Shown here: positions 14,044-23,386 of the stretch, piece by piece
How the letters are laid out: every line of letters begins with the position of its first letter
Numbering within the stretch: the stretch's first letter is position 1
Source: Ancylobacter crimeensis
GTDB taxonomy: Bacteria > Pseudomonadota > Alphaproteobacteria > Rhizobiales > Xanthobacteraceae
Direction of reading: 5' to 3'
DNA: 64,000 nt
Assembly (NCBI RefSeq): GCF_023016805.1
Contig: NZ_JALKCH010000007.1
Span: 1 to 64,000 of the forward strand
The notes under the pieces: generated by a model
What the model was told of the DNA's origin: nothing
Seen by the model: only the letters and a program-made list of their open reading frames with translations
The model's database searches: none
Position numbers and translations under genes: made by a program

Positions 14044-14750
14044 TCAGTCTTCTGGCCGGTGCGCTCGTCCTGCTGGGCGGCGTCTATCTTCTGAAGCTGA
14101 TCTCGCGATCGAATCCAGAGCGGCTGGCAAGGTTGCTGCGACGTATCGGCGGCTGGTTGCTGCTCGCCGTTGCGGCCCTGCTCATCTTCCGCGGACACAT
14201 CGAGGTTGCGATCCCGCTCGGCGTGTTCGCGCTGTCGCTCATCGGGTGGCGGGCGATCAAGGGGCCGGGAGCCTTGGGCGGCACGCGTTCGGCGCAGGAC
14301 CGACGGTTTAGCCGGATGCAGACGAGCCTGCTCGACATGAAGCTCGACCGGGTGAACGCCCGCATCGAGGGAAGGGTGCTGGCAGGCCCCTTTGCCGGGC
14401 GCGCGCTCGACAGCCTGGCGCGCCCGGAACTGCTGCAGCTCTATCGGGATGCGGACGTGGAGAGCCGACGGCTACTCGAAGCTTATCTTGACCGCCGCGC
14501 GCCCGGATGGCGTGAAGACACGCAGCGCGACGCGGGCCGGCGGTCCGCCGACCGGCCGGAGCGCGGTGGATCGATGACGGAAGAGGAGGCCTACCAGATC
14601 CTGGGGCTTCAGCCGGCGGCGGATGTGGCCAGCATCACGCGGGCTCACCGCAGCCTGATGAAGAAACTGCATCCCGACCAGGGGGGGTCGAACTACCTCG
14701 CGGCGCGGGTCAATGAAGCCAAGGACATCCTGATGCGTCGTCATCGGTGA
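14040..14750 (+). CDS. Membrane-anchored DnaJ-like (J-domain) protein
   Basis: A 236-residue protein with two N-terminal transmembrane helices (~2-20 and ~38-75, for example WLLLAVAALLIFRG), a cytosolic linker, and a C-terminal J domain (TEEEAYQILGL to the end). The invariant HPD triad is present in MKKLHPDQGGSNYLAARVNE, so it should stimulate DnaK ATP hydrolysis. The C-terminal position of the J domain behind a membrane anchor resembles Tim14/Pam18- and DjlA-like proteins. It is coupled to the VWA-like gene and converges tightly with the carboxypeptidase gene (8 bp gap). Confidence 0.88.
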   Translation: MISLLAGALVLLGGVYLLKLISRSNPERLARLLRRIGGWLLLAVAALLIFRGHIEVAIPLGVFALSLIGWRAIKGPGALGGTRSAQDRRFSRMQTSLLDMKLDRVNARIEGRVLAGPFAGRALDSLARPELLQLYRDADVESRRLLEAYLDRRAPGWREDTQRDAGRRSADRPERGGSMTEEEAYQILGLQPAADVASITRAHRSLMKKLHPDQGGSNYLAARVNEAKDILMRRHR

Positions 14751-14758
14751 CACCGTTC

Positions 14759-16507
14759 TCAGTTCCGGAACACCATGCAGGAAATGGCGCCGCGCTTTAG
14801 CGACTTGCAGGCGCCACGGGCGGAAGATTCGGCGTCGAAGCCGGCAAAGCGGGCGCGGACCATGCCGTTCTGCGTGGTTTCAGTGTAAGGCTCGGCCTTC
14901 TTCAGCGCCGCACCGCCCAACGACTTGGCCTTGCTCATATGCGCACGGGCATCCTCCTCCGAGCCGAAGGCGCCGATCTGGATGCCCCAACCCGTGCGGG
15001 CGACGGCAGCCTGGATAGCGGCCTGCCGGGCGGTCGACTTGGCCGGCGGCAGTGTGGAGGCGGAGGCAGGCAGGGTGATCGGCCCCGCACTCGCCACCTG
15101 AACCGGAGCGCGAGCCGGGCGGGCGACGGGCTGGAGGCTGCCGCCCATGCTGGCGGCGGCGAAGGTGAGGGTGCCGAGCGTGCCAGGCGCGCCGCCCATG
15201 GTGGCGACCGGCCGGCTCGGACGCGGTACGGCGACCGTCTTCACGGGAGTGGGAACGATGGGGGCGGCCGATCCTGCTTCCGGCAGGGGCTTGGACGGCG
15301 CGACATACATTACGCGGGTCGCGGCGGCGGTCGGGGCCGGAGCCGCGGCCTGAACCTGTGCGGCCGGAGCGGCGTCGTCCTCGGACTCGCCTTCATCCGT
15401 AGCGTCGTCGGTCTGTGCGCTGGCAACCCGGGTCGGGGGTAGGGTCGCCGTGACGGAGGGCTCGCGCTCGGCGACGGCCGGGGCGGGAAGCGGCGCGACC
15501 TCAGCGGCGCGTGCCATCGGCAACGGCATCTGGGTCGTGCTGTTCTCGGCGATCGGCGCGACGGTCTGCCGCCCGGCATAGGCGCGCGGCAGATAGGAGG
15601 CGACAAGCTGTGTCATCTTCTGGTCGCGGGAAACCGCCGTGGCGCCACCCAGCACCACCGCGACCAGATGCCGGCCATCGCGGCGCACATTGGTCAGCAG
15701 GTTGAAGCCGGAGGCATTGGTGTAGCCGGTCTTGATGCCGTCCACGCCTTCGACCTTGCCGAGCAGGCGATTATGGTTCCCGATCGCTGCGCCGCGGTAA
15801 TAGAAGGTCTTGGTCGCGAAATAGGGGTAATAGCGCGGGAAACGCTCCTGGATGGAGCGCCCGAGGATCGCGAGGTCGTGCGCCGTGGTCACCTGCTGCG
15901 GGTCGGGCAAGCCATTCGGGTTGCGGAACACGGTGCGGCTCATACCGAGCGAGCGCGCCTTGCGGGTCATCATCGCCGCGAAGGTTTCGGAATCGCCGGC
16001 AAGATTCTCGGCGATCACCATTGCGGCGTCGTTGGCCGAACGGGTGACGATGCCCTTGATGGCATCCTCGACACTGATGGTGGTGCCGGGGCGCAAGCCG
16101 AGCTTGGTCGGGCTCTGGGCCGCGGCACGCTGCGAGACGGTGAGTTCGCTGTCCAGGCGCACCTTGCCGGCGCCCAACTGCTCGAACAGCATGTAGAGGG
16201 TCATGACCTTGGTCAGCGACGCGGGATGGCGCAGCGCGTCGGCATTCTCCGCGTGCAACACCTCGCCGGTATTGGCGTCGACCACGATGTCCGCATAGCC
16301 GCGCTGCCAGACGCGGGTGTCGACGACTGCCGGGCGAGAGGCGGTCGCGCGCGGGGTCGCCGCCACGTGCCGGGTCACGGCGGGGTGGGATACCGCCTTC
16401 CGCTTCTTGGTCTTTGCCTCGGCGACACCGGTGCCAGCCACTGCCAGCGCCATCAGAACCGCACCGGCACGCAGGCAATACGTGCCGAATTTCGCCGGAA
16501 CCCGCAT
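14759..16507 (-). CDS. D-alanyl-D-alanine carboxypeptidase (PBP5/6 type) with SPOR domain
   Basis: This 582-residue exported enzyme removes the terminal D-Ala from peptidoglycan pentapeptides. An N-terminal signal segment (CLRAGAVLMALAVAGTGVAEA) is followed by the S11 peptidase domain with its three motifs: S97-L-T-K100, S157-A-N159 and K259-T-G261. A long Pro/Ala-rich linker (~330-490) leads to a C-terminal SPOR domain (WGIQIGAFGSEEDARAHMSK), which binds denuded septal glycan and would direct the enzyme to the division site. The start at 16507 gives a standard signal peptide; the upstream extension of the frame does not. Confidence 0.93.
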   Translation of the reverse strand: MRVPAKFGTYCLRAGAVLMALAVAGTGVAEAKTKKRKAVSHPAVTRHVAATPRATASRPAVVDTRVWQRGYADIVVDANTGEVLHAENADALRHPASLTKVMTLYMLFEQLGAGKVRLDSELTVSQRAAAQSPTKLGLRPGTTISVEDAIKGIVTRSANDAAMVIAENLAGDSETFAAMMTRKARSLGMSRTVFRNPNGLPDPQQVTTAHDLAILGRSIQERFPRYYPYFATKTFYYRGAAIGNHNRLLGKVEGVDGIKTGYTNASGFNLLTNVRRDGRHLVAVVLGGATAVSRDQKMTQLVASYLPRAYAGRQTVAPIAENSTTQMPLPMARAAEVAPLPAPAVAEREPSVTATLPPTRVASAQTDDATDEGESEDDAAPAAQVQAAAPAPTAAATRVMYVAPSKPLPEAGSAAPIVPTPVKTVAVPRPSRPVATMGGAPGTLGTLTFAAASMGGSLQPVARPARAPVQVASAGPITLPASASTLPPAKSTARQAAIQAAVARTGWGIQIGAFGSEEDARAHMSKAKSLGGAALKKAEPYTETTQNGMVRARFAGFDAESSARGACKSLKRGAISCMVFRN

Positions 16508-16833
16508 GAAACCGTCCCGCTCCGTGCGCCGCAATGCAGCGCCCCACTGTCCACGGCTGACGTTCAGCCGCCTATTCTGGATTGTCCGGGCCAACGCGAC
16601 GTTGCGCGCCAGCCACAATCCCGATGTTACGGAGAGCGCGGTTACGGAGTCGTAAATCGGGCGGCACTGCGGCAGGACATGGTGGATAAAACCGCCCGGC
16701 CTCTTGCGATTTTGCGTCGCACAATTTTGTTGACGGTGATGGTGCGTTGCAGTAATTTAACCGTGCGTTGACCGGGGGTCGGCAACGCGGTGCCGCGCAG
16801 GCGGCCGGGAAACGCAATCAGGGAGATACCCCA
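16508..16833. other. Divergent carboxypeptidase/phasin intergenic region
   Basis: 326 bases with no gene. The right half holds the phasin promoter and ribosome-binding site. The left half is the upstream region of the carboxypeptidase gene. It is locally AT-rich (16690-16760) compared with its surroundings. Confidence 0.6.
16730..16758 (+). promoter_or_regulatory. Probable sigma-70 promoter of the phasin gene
   Basis: TTGACG (16730-16735) and TAATTT (16753-16758) are separated by 17 bases in an AT-rich patch about 75 bp upstream of the phasin start. Phasins are highly expressed, which fits a near-consensus promoter. Confidence 0.55.
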
Positions 16834-17169
16834 ATGCTGCAGAACATCGAAGAGATGCAGAAGCTCGGGAAAGAGAACGTCGATCTCGCCATGAAGAGCT
16901 TCGGCACCGTGTCGAAGGGCGTGCAGGCCATCGCGGTCGAGTTCGCCGATTATTCCAAGAAGTCCTTCGAGGAAGGCACCGCCGCTGCCGAGCAGCTTTT
17001 CGGCGCGCGCACCCTCGACAAGGCCGTCGAGATCCAGTCCGCCTACTTCAAGAGCGCCTATGAGGGCTTCGTCGCCGAGGCGACCAAGATCGGCGAACTG
17101 TATGCCGATCTCGCCAAGGAGACCTACAAGCCGTATGAAGGCATCATCGGCCGTTTCTCGGCGAAGTGA
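16834..17169 (+). CDS. Phasin family protein
   Basis: A 111-residue amphipathic helical protein of the Phasin_2 family, which coats polyhydroxyalkanoate granules and limits their size. Typical segments are [20 protein letters not shown], then [20 protein letters not shown], then [20 protein letters not shown]. The ATG at 16834 follows CAGGGAGATACCCC, and an intrinsic terminator lies 50 bp past the stop, so it is a monocistronic unit. An ATG at 16768 in frame would add 22 unrelated residues. No PHA synthase is in the window. Confidence 0.9.
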   Translation: MLQNIEEMQKLGKENVDLAMKSFGTVSKGVQAIAVEFADYSKKSFEEGTAAAEQLFGARTLDKAVEIQSAYFKSAYEGFVAEATKIGELYADLAKETYKPYEGIIGRFSAK

Positions 17170-17215
17170 TCCTTTCCGGTCGAGCGACTGCTGAAGTCGT
17201 TCCCGTATGTGACGA

Positions 17216-17242
17216 GGGCTCGGCCGCTGGCCGGGCCCTTTT
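17216..17242 (+). terminator. Intrinsic terminator after phasin
   Basis: The inverted repeat GGGCTCGGCC/GGCCGGGCCC with loop GCT is followed by TTTT at 17239-17242. It lies 47 bp downstream of the phasin stop, in the same orientation. Confidence 0.8.
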
Positions 17243-17480
17243 CGTTTGGCGGTTGTCACGTGCCGCGAGGGGCGGCGGATCAGCGCAGGCGGCGTGCCGT
17301 GAGCTGCGGATCGGGGCGGATGCGTCTGATCACGCTGAGGTGAGGCCGCGTCCTTTGGCGACCTCCACGGCCTTTTGCGCCGCGTCATTCGCATCGCCCG
17401 GTCTGGCGAAAGCGGCACGTCGACCATATTATATCTGTCATCAATCCCACCCCTCCGGTCGGGATGAGGATAGGAACGCG

Positions 17481-17852
17481 ATGCCCGCTGACGTGCCCAC
17501 CAGCCCATTCAGCGTCATGATGGCCGATGAAGAGCGGCGCCGGCGTGGAGACAACACGCCCGGCACGGCGGTCATCACGCGCACCAAGCCGCAGGTGAAG
17601 CGGCCCAGCCTGTATCGCGTGCTGCTCATCAACGACGACTACACGCCAATGGAGTTCGTCGTGCATGTCCTCGAGCAGTTCTTCAACAAGAACAGGGAGG
17701 AAGCGACCACCATCATGCTCCATGTGCATAAGCATGGGGTCGGGGAATGCGGCGTCTTCACCTATGAGGTGGCCGAAACCAAGGTCACGCAGGTGATGGA
17801 CTTCGCGAGAAAACACCAACATCCTTTGCAGTGCGTCATGGAGAAGAAGTGA
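17481..17852 (+). CDS. clpS: ATP-dependent Clp protease adaptor ClpS
   Basis: A 123-residue adaptor that binds N-degron substrates and delivers them to ClpAP. The unstructured N-terminal ~40 residues precede the core [20 protein letters not shown]. Hydrophobic-pocket residues lie in NDDYTPMEF and [20 protein letters not shown], and the family ends [13 protein letters not shown]. The ATG at 17481 has GAGGATAGGAA upstream; an internal Met near 17517 is possible. clpA starts 31 bp downstream on the same strand, the usual clpS-clpA operon. Confidence 0.95.
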   Translation: MPADVPTSPFSVMMADEERRRRGDNTPGTAVITRTKPQVKRPSLYRVLLINDDYTPMEFVVHVLEQFFNKNREEATTIMLHVHKHGVGECGVFTYEVAETKVTQVMDFARKHQHPLQCVMEKK

Positions 17853-17883
17853 CGCATAGCGGCGGTTAAACGAAGAGGTCCCG

Positions 17884-20307
17884 ATGCCCACCTTCTCCCG
17901 CAGCCTCGAGCAGTCGCTTCACCGGGCCCTCGCGCTCGCCAACGAACGGCACCACGAATACGCCACCCTTGAGCACCTGTTGCTCTCGCTGGTCGATGAT
18001 CAGGACGCCGCCGCCGTCATGCGGGCCTGCAATGTCGACCTCGAAAAACTCCGTCGGAATCTCGTCGAGTATATCGATACCGAACTCGACAATCTGGTGC
18101 AGGACGCCGGCGACGATTCCAAGCCTACGGCTGGTTTCCAGCGCGTCATCCAGCGCGCCGTTATCCATGTGCAGTCCTCCGGCCGCGAAGAAGTGACCGG
18201 CGCCAACGTGCTCGTCGCTATTTTTGCCGAGCGGGAGAGCCATGCGGCCTATTTCCTGCAAGAGCAGGACATGACCCGCTACGATGCGGTCAATTACATC
18301 AGTCACGGCATCGCCAAGCGCGCTGGCCTGTCGGAAAGTCGTCCCGTCCGTGGCGCGGAGGAGGAAACGGAGACGAAGACCGGGGAGGACAGCAAGAAGA
18401 AGGCTGATGCGCTCGATGCCTATTGCGTGAACCTGAACAAGAAGGCACGCGAAGGCAAGATCGACCCGCTGATCGGCCGCGATGGCGAGATCCAGCGCAC
18501 CATCCAGGTGCTCTGCCGCCGTTCCAAGAACAATCCGCTGTTCGTCGGCGATCCCGGCGTCGGCAAGACCGCGATTGCGGAAGGCCTTGCACGGCGCATC
18601 GTCAATGACGAAGTGCCGGAAGTGCTGCGCGGTGCCACCGTCTTCTCGCTCGATATGGGCGCGCTGCTCGCCGGAACCCGCTATCGCGGCGATTTCGAAG
18701 AGCGGCTCAAGCAGGTGGTGAAGGAGATCGAGGCTTATCCCAACGCCATCATGTTCATCGACGAGATCCACACCGTCATCGGAGCGGGCGCGACCTCGGG
18801 CGGTGCGATGGATGCCTCCAACCTGCTGAAGCCGGCCTTGGCCTCGGGCACTCTGCGCTGCATCGGTTCGACCACCTACAAGGAGTACCGTCAGTACTTC
18901 GAGAAGGATCGCGCCCTCGTGCGCCGCTTCCAGAAGATCGACGTGCCGGAACCGACCGTGCCGGATGCGATCGAGATCCTGAAGGGGCTCAAGCCTTATT
19001 TCGAGGACTATCACCGCCTGCGCTACACCAACGATGCCATCAAGGCCGCGGTCGAGCTGTCGGCACGCTACATCCATGACCGCAAGCTGCCCGACAAGGC
19101 GATCGATATTATCGACGAGTCGGGTGCGGCCCAGATGCTGCTGCCCGAGGCCAAGCGCAAGAAGACCATCGGTGTGAAGGAGATCGAGGCCACCGTCGCC
19201 TCCATCGCCCGCATCCCGCCGAAGACGGTCTCCAAGGACGACGCCGAGACGCTTGCCAATCTGGAGACGACGCTCAAGCGTGTCGTCTACGGCCAGGACA
19301 AGGCGATCGAAGCGCTCGCCGCCTCGATCAAGCTGGCGCGCGCCGGCCTGCGCGAACCGGAGAAGCCGATCGGCTCCTACCTGTTCTCCGGTCCGACCGG
19401 CGTCGGCAAGACCGAGGTCGCCAAGCAGCTCGCCTCCACTCTCGGCGTGCAGCTCCTGCGTTTCGACATGTCGGAATATATGGAGCGGCACACCGTCTCC
19501 CGCCTCATCGGCGCGCCTCCCGGGTATGTCGGCTTCGATCAGGGCGGTCTGCTGACGGACGGTATAGACCAGCATCCGCATTGCGTGCTGCTGCTGGACG
19601 AGATCGAGAAAGCGCACCCCGACCTGTTCAACATCCTGCTGCAGGTGATGGACCATGGGAAGCTGACCGACCACAACGGCAAGCAGGTCGATTTCCGCAA
19701 CGTGATCCTCATCATGACCACGAATGCGGGGGCGGCCGATCTGTCGAAGTCGGCCTTCGGCTTCACCCGCTCCAAGCGGGAGGGTGACGACGTGGAGGCG
19801 ATCAACCGCATCTTCGCGCCGGAGTTCCGCAACCGGCTCGACGCGATCATTCCCTTCGCGCATCTCACGCCCGAGATCATCGGGCTGGTGGTCGAGAAGT
19901 TCGTGCTTCAGCTCGAGGCGCAGCTCGCCGACCGCAACGTCACGATCGAGCTTTCCGACGAGGCGACGGCTTGGCTGGTGGAGCGCGGTTACGACCAGCA
20001 GATGGGTGCGCGTCCCATGGGCCGCGTGATTCAGGAGCACATCAAGAAGCCTCTGGCGGATGAAGTGCTGTTCGGCCGTCTCAAGAATGGCGGGCATGTG
20101 CGCGTCGTGTTGCAGGAAGAGGATGGCGAGACCACCCTCGGCTTCGAATTCCCGGACGGGCCGGTTACGCCCAAGCCGGAGAAGATCGACCCTGTCGCCA
20201 AGGCGCCGCGCCGCAAGGTCGCCGGGGCTGCGGCGGGCAAGGCCAAGCCGCGTAAGGCGGGTGGCGCGTCGCGCGGCAGTGCCAAGCCGCCGCTGATCAA
20301 GGCTTAA
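17884..20307 (+). CDS. clpA: ATP-dependent Clp protease ATP-binding subunit ClpA
   Basis: An 807-residue Hsp100 unfoldase that feeds ClpP. The N-terminal repeat domain ([20 protein letters not shown]), which contacts ClpS, is followed by AAA+ domain 1 with Walker A GDPGVGKT and Walker [10 protein letters not shown], and AAA+ domain 2 with GPTGVGKT and [12 protein letters not shown]. The ClpP-contact loop region is near [16 protein letters not shown]. The C-terminal ~50 residues are a Lys/Ala/Pro-rich extension ([20 protein letters not shown]) beyond the E. coli length. AAGAGG precedes the start. The gene is followed by a strong intrinsic terminator. Confidence 0.97.
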   Translation: MPTFSRSLEQSLHRALALANERHHEYATLEHLLLSLVDDQDAAAVMRACNVDLEKLRRNLVEYIDTELDNLVQDAGDDSKPTAGFQRVIQRAVIHVQSSGREEVTGANVLVAIFAERESHAAYFLQEQDMTRYDAVNYISHGIAKRAGLSESRPVRGAEEETETKTGEDSKKKADALDAYCVNLNKKAREGKIDPLIGRDGEIQRTIQVLCRRSKNNPLFVGDPGVGKTAIAEGLARRIVNDEVPEVLRGATVFSLDMGALLAGTRYRGDFEERLKQVVKEIEAYPNAIMFIDEIHTVIGAGATSGGAMDASNLLKPALASGTLRCIGSTTYKEYRQYFEKDRALVRRFQKIDVPEPTVPDAIEILKGLKPYFEDYHRLRYTNDAIKAAVELSARYIHDRKLPDKAIDIIDESGAAQMLLPEAKRKKTIGVKEIEATVASIARIPPKTVSKDDAETLANLETTLKRVVYGQDKAIEALAASIKLARAGLREPEKPIGSYLFSGPTGVGKTEVAKQLASTLGVQLLRFDMSEYMERHTVSRLIGAPPGYVGFDQGGLLTDGIDQHPHCVLLLDEIEKAHPDLFNILLQVMDHGKLTDHNGKQVDFRNVILIMTTNAGAADLSKSAFGFTRSKREGDDVEAINRIFAPEFRNRLDAIIPFAHLTPEIIGLVVEKFVLQLEAQLADRNVTIELSDEATAWLVERGYDQQMGARPMGRVIQEHIKKPLADEVLFGRLKNGGHVRVVLQEEDGETTLGFEFPDGPVTPKPEKIDPVAKAPRRKVAGAAAGKAKPRKAGGASRGSAKPPLIKA

Positions 20308-20335
20308 GGACCGGACAGAGCGACTGAAGACGTCG

Positions 20336-20371
20336 GCAGCCGGCATCCCACGATGCCGGCTGCTTCTTTTT
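20336..20371 (+). terminator. Intrinsic terminator after clpA
   Basis: A perfect 11-bp stem, GCAGCCGGCAT (20336-20346)/ATGCCGGCTGC (20353-20363) with loop CCCACG, is followed by TTCTTTTT. It ends the clpS-clpA unit. Confidence 0.9.
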
Positions 20372-20421
20372 GCGCTTGATCCGGCGGCGTTGCGGGCCCA
20401 TCAACGGCCCGGAAGCAGAGC

Positions 20422-21174
20422 ATGTCGCATTTGTCCCGACCGATTTCCGATGGCGGCGCATCCACGATGCGCTGGTTCTTTGCCGGCACACGTGGGGCGA
20501 CCGCAGTGCCTGGGCTCGTGCTGATCGCGTCCTATGCCGGTTTTGGCGGCCTTGCTCATGGCGTGGGACTGCCGGCGATCGCGACGGTTCTTTCCACCAT
20601 TTTTATCTGGGCACTGCCGGCTCAGGTGATTCTCGTGGGCGGAATCGGTGCGGGAGCGTCGTTGCCGGCGCTCGCGCTGGCGGTCTGCCTTTCCGGCGTG
20701 CGCCTGCTGCCCATGGTGGTATCGCTGCTCCCGCTGATGCGTGGGCGACGCCCGAATCTCATGCGGGAGCTGATCTGCGCGCATTTTGTCGCCGTCACCA
20801 TGTGGGCGGAGGCGATGCGGCAATTGCCGGGCGTGGCGCCGGAGGGCCGCACGGCCTATGCGATGGGGCTTGGCTGCGGGCTGGTATCATTGAGCGTCGG
20901 CGGCACGCTCTTCGGTTATTTCCTCATGGGCGCGCTACCGCCGCCGCTCGCCGTCGCCCTGCTGATGCTTACGCCGCTGTCCTTCACAATCCTTCTGGTC
21001 CGCAATGCGCAATTGCCGATGGATTGGCTTGCGATCGCCTTCGGTGCCGTGCTGGCGCCCTTCGTCGCCAATGCCCCGGGGGGGCTCGACCTGTTCTGGA
21101 GCGGGGTCGGCGGGGGAACGCTGGCCTTCCTTGCCGCCGAGATGATCCGGCGGATGAAGGGCGCTCAGGCGTGA
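20422..21174 (+). CDS. azlC: AzlC family permease, large subunit of a branched-chain amino acid exporter
   Basis: A 250-residue inner-membrane protein with about seven hydrophobic helices. The early GFGGLAHGVGLP and the following IWALPAQVILVGG and CLSGVRLLPMVVSLLPLM segments are characteristic of AzlC/YgaZ. AzlC pairs with small AzlD to export branched-chain amino acids or analogues. The following azlD-like gene overlaps this one by four bases (GTGA at 21171-21174), as expected for a two-subunit exporter. Substrate is not determined by the sequence. Confidence 0.9.
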   Translation: MSHLSRPISDGGASTMRWFFAGTRGATAVPGLVLIASYAGFGGLAHGVGLPAIATVLSTIFIWALPAQVILVGGIGAGASLPALALAVCLSGVRLLPMVVSLLPLMRGRRPNLMRELICAHFVAVTMWAEAMRQLPGVAPEGRTAYAMGLGCGLVSLSVGGTLFGYFLMGALPPPLAVALLMLTPLSFTILLVRNAQLPMDWLAIAFGAVLAPFVANAPGGLDLFWSGVGGGTLAFLAAEMIRRMKGAQA

Positions 21175-21518
21175 GCGTCGTCGACGGCGAATGGGCCGCC
21201 ATCTTCATTGTGCTGGTCGTCGGCTTCCTTCCCAATGAGATGTGGCGCGTGCTCGGCGTGCTGCTCGGGCGGGGCATGGACGAGAATGGTGCGCTGATGC
21301 GCTGGGTCCGGGCGGTCGCGACGGCTTTGCTTGCCGCCGTCGTCGCCCGGCTCGTGCTCGTTCCCTCGGGCGATCTGGCCAAGCTGCCGCTGGCTCTCCG
21401 CCTTGGCTCGCTGGCGCTCGCCGTTGCGGCCTTCCTGCTCGTGCGCCGGTCGGTCCTCGCGGGTGTGCTCGCGGCGCAGGCGCTGCTCATCGGCGGCGCC
21501 TGGTGGCTGGGCCTCTGA
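21171..21518 (+). CDS. azlD: AzlD family small permease subunit
   Basis: A 115-residue protein, GTG start overlapping the azlC stop (GTGA), with four predicted membrane helices. Segments IFIVLVVGFLPNEMWRVLGV, AVATALLAAVVARLVLVPSG and SLALAVAAFLLVRRSVLAGV fit AzlD (YgaH-like). It is the partner of the AzlC subunit in branched-chain amino acid export. Length and topology are standard for the family. Confidence 0.85.
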   Translation: MSVVDGEWAAIFIVLVVGFLPNEMWRVLGVLLGRGMDENGALMRWVRAVATALLAAVVARLVLVPSGDLAKLPLALRLGSLALAVAAFLLVRRSVLAGVLAAQALLIGGAWWLGL

Positions 21519-21527
21519 ACGGTTCAT

Positions 21528-21953
21528 TCAGCCGGCGAGAGCGGCGCGCAGGCGTTCGGCGTGCTCGGCGAGAATTTCCGGCTTCTCCATATCGGACTGC
21601 GGCGGCTTCAGCGCCACGCCCTCATGGCGTGGAATGATGTGCATATGCAGATGGAACACCACCTGCCCACCCGCCGTCTCGTTGAACTGCTGGACGGTGA
21701 TGCCGTCGGCCGCAAACACCTTCATCTGCGCCCTGGCGATCCGCTGCGCGACCTGCACGACATAGGCGAGGTCATCCGTCTCGATGTCGAGAATGTTGCG
21801 CGCGGGCGCCTTGGGAATGACGAGAGCGTGGCCGGGGGCGCGAGGCATGATGTCCATGAAGGCCAGCGCGCGGCCGTCCTCATAGATGCGATGGGCGGGC
21901 AGTTCGCCGCGCAGGATCTTGGCGAAGATGTTGCTCGGATCGTAATGCGGCAT
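21528..21953 (-). CDS. HIT family protein (nucleotide phosphoramidase-like)
   Basis: A 141-residue histidine-triad protein. The signature HLHMHIIPR is intact, and the N-terminal IFAKILRGELPAHRIYEDGR and GHALVIPKAPARN segments are those of the Hint branch. Hint proteins hydrolyse purine nucleoside phosphoramidates such as AMP-lysine. The ATG at 21953 follows GTGTGAGGAG. It converges with azlD (9 bp gap) and lies just downstream of the FemAB-like gene on the same strand. Confidence 0.93.
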   Translation of the reverse strand: MPHYDPSNIFAKILRGELPAHRIYEDGRALAFMDIMPRAPGHALVIPKAPARNILDIETDDLAYVVQVAQRIARAQMKVFAADGITVQQFNETAGGQVVFHLHMHIIPRHEGVALKPPQSDMEKPEILAEHAERLRAALAG

Positions 21954-22017
21954 GGCAGGACTCCTCACACAGGCTCCTGCTTCGATGGCAACGAACGGTG
22001 CGAAGGTCAAGCGCCGC

Positions 22018-23259
22018 TCACGGTTCTTCCTCGATCGGCTGGCTGCCACGCCGGAAGGGACCGAGTTCGGCAAGTTCGGCATTAGCCTGCGCGACATAGG
22101 CGCGTTCGCGCACGAGATAGTCGGCAAAAGCGCGCCTGAGACCGGGATCCGCGATCCAGTGCGCGGAATGGGTCGTCACCGGCAGATAGCCGCGTGCCAG
22201 CTTGTGCTCACCCTGCGCGCCCGCCTCGACGGTCTTCAGGCCGTGAGCGATCGCATAGTCTATGGCCTGATGGTAGCAGACCTCGAAATGCAGGAAGGGA
22301 TGATGCTCGATCGCCCCCCAATGACGGCCGAAGAGCGTATTCGCGCCGATGAAATTGATGGCACCGGCGATCCAGCGCCCCGCCCGCCGCGCCATGACGA
22401 AGAGAATCTGCTCCGGCATGGCTTCGGCAACCAGAGAGTAGAACGAGCGCGTAAGATAGGGGCGGCCCCATTTGCGCGAGCCGGTCTCCATGTAGAAGCC
22501 GAAAAAGGCGTCGAGGATCTCCTCGGTGATGTCGGATCCGGTGATCCAGCGAATTTCGATGCCGCTTTCGAGTGCTTCGCGTCGCTCGCGGCGGATCACC
22601 TTGCGCTTGCGCGAGGCGAGGGCGGCCAGAAATTCCTCGAAGGAAGCATATCCGGCGTTGTGCCAATGAAATTGCTGGTCGGTTCTCGAAAGATAGCCGG
22701 CTTCCAAAAAGCTCCTGGCATCCGTTTCGGTGAGGAAGGTCGCGTGAACCGAGGAAGCCTCGCGGTGTCCCGCAAGCTGGGTCAGTCCTTGCGCGAGCGC
22801 GGGGCGGGCGAAGTCGGCATAAGGACCATTGCGCACCAGCAGGCGTGGGCCAGTGGCCGGAGTGAAGGGAATGGCGACCTGTAACTTGGGATAATACTCG
22901 CCCCCGGCCCGCTCATAGGCCTCGGCCCAACCCTGATCGAAGACGTATTCGCCACGTGAATGACTCTTCAGAAAGGCTGGACAGGCGGCATGGATGATGC
23001 CGTTTTCGTCTTCCAGCAGCAGGTGCTGGGGCAGCCATCCCGTCTGCGCCGTCGCCGAACCGGACTCCTCCACTGCCCGGAGGAAAGCATGGGAGAGGAA
23101 GGGATCAGGGGACGCCGAATTGATCGTGTTGTCGAGCGAGCTTAATTGCTTACCGGCCGTGGTTGATATCTGGCTTCCGCGCGCGCAGCTATCCCAGATA
23201 TCGGCCGGAATGTCCGCGATGCGGCTTTCGACGCGGATGCGCAGGGCAGCTTCAGGCAT
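22018..23259 (-). CDS. FemAB-like GNAT family N-acetyltransferase (DUF482)
   Basis: A 413-residue protein of the DUF482/FemAB_like family. Characteristic segments are DPFLSHAFLRAVEESGSA near residue 50, RKRKVIRRERREALESGIEI in the centre, and TLFGRHWGAIEHHPFLHFEV followed by CYHQAIDYAI towards the end, which form the double-GNAT core. The C-terminal QGEHKLARGYLPV motif is highly conserved. Family members are thought to add an amino acid or acyl group, but the substrate is unknown. Some annotation sets also call it a peptidoglycan-type aminoacyltransferase. Start and length are typical. Confidence 0.9.
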   Translation of the reverse strand: MPEAALRIRVESRIADIPADIWDSCARGSQISTTAGKQLSSLDNTINSASPDPFLSHAFLRAVEESGSATAQTGWLPQHLLLEDENGIIHAACPAFLKSHSRGEYVFDQGWAEAYERAGGEYYPKLQVAIPFTPATGPRLLVRNGPYADFARPALAQGLTQLAGHREASSVHATFLTETDARSFLEAGYLSRTDQQFHWHNAGYASFEEFLAALASRKRKVIRRERREALESGIEIRWITGSDITEEILDAFFGFYMETGSRKWGRPYLTRSFYSLVAEAMPEQILFVMARRAGRWIAGAINFIGANTLFGRHWGAIEHHPFLHFEVCYHQAIDYAIAHGLKTVEAGAQGEHKLARGYLPVTTHSAHWIADPGLRRAFADYLVRERAYVAQANAELAELGPFRRGSQPIEEEP

Positions 23260-23386
23260 GAAGGCATGATCTTCGTCGGCTGGCCGCGACGGGCGAGGGC
23301 CCGGACGCAGGAAGAAGCGGGTCTTCAGTGTGGCGCGCCAAGGCGCGTCATGAAAGCCCGTTCACGTGCTTGCGAAGGCCGTCGTC

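Noticed and set aside
17866-20346. An 826-codon minus-strand frame opposite clpA
   Set aside because: It mirrors clpA, whose AAA+ motifs are unambiguous; the antisense product shows no known domain.
23331-23340. TGGCGCGCCA palindrome between the FemAB-like and GDPD genes
   Set aside because: A single 10-bp palindrome in GC-rich sequence is expected by chance and nothing else nearby supports a site.
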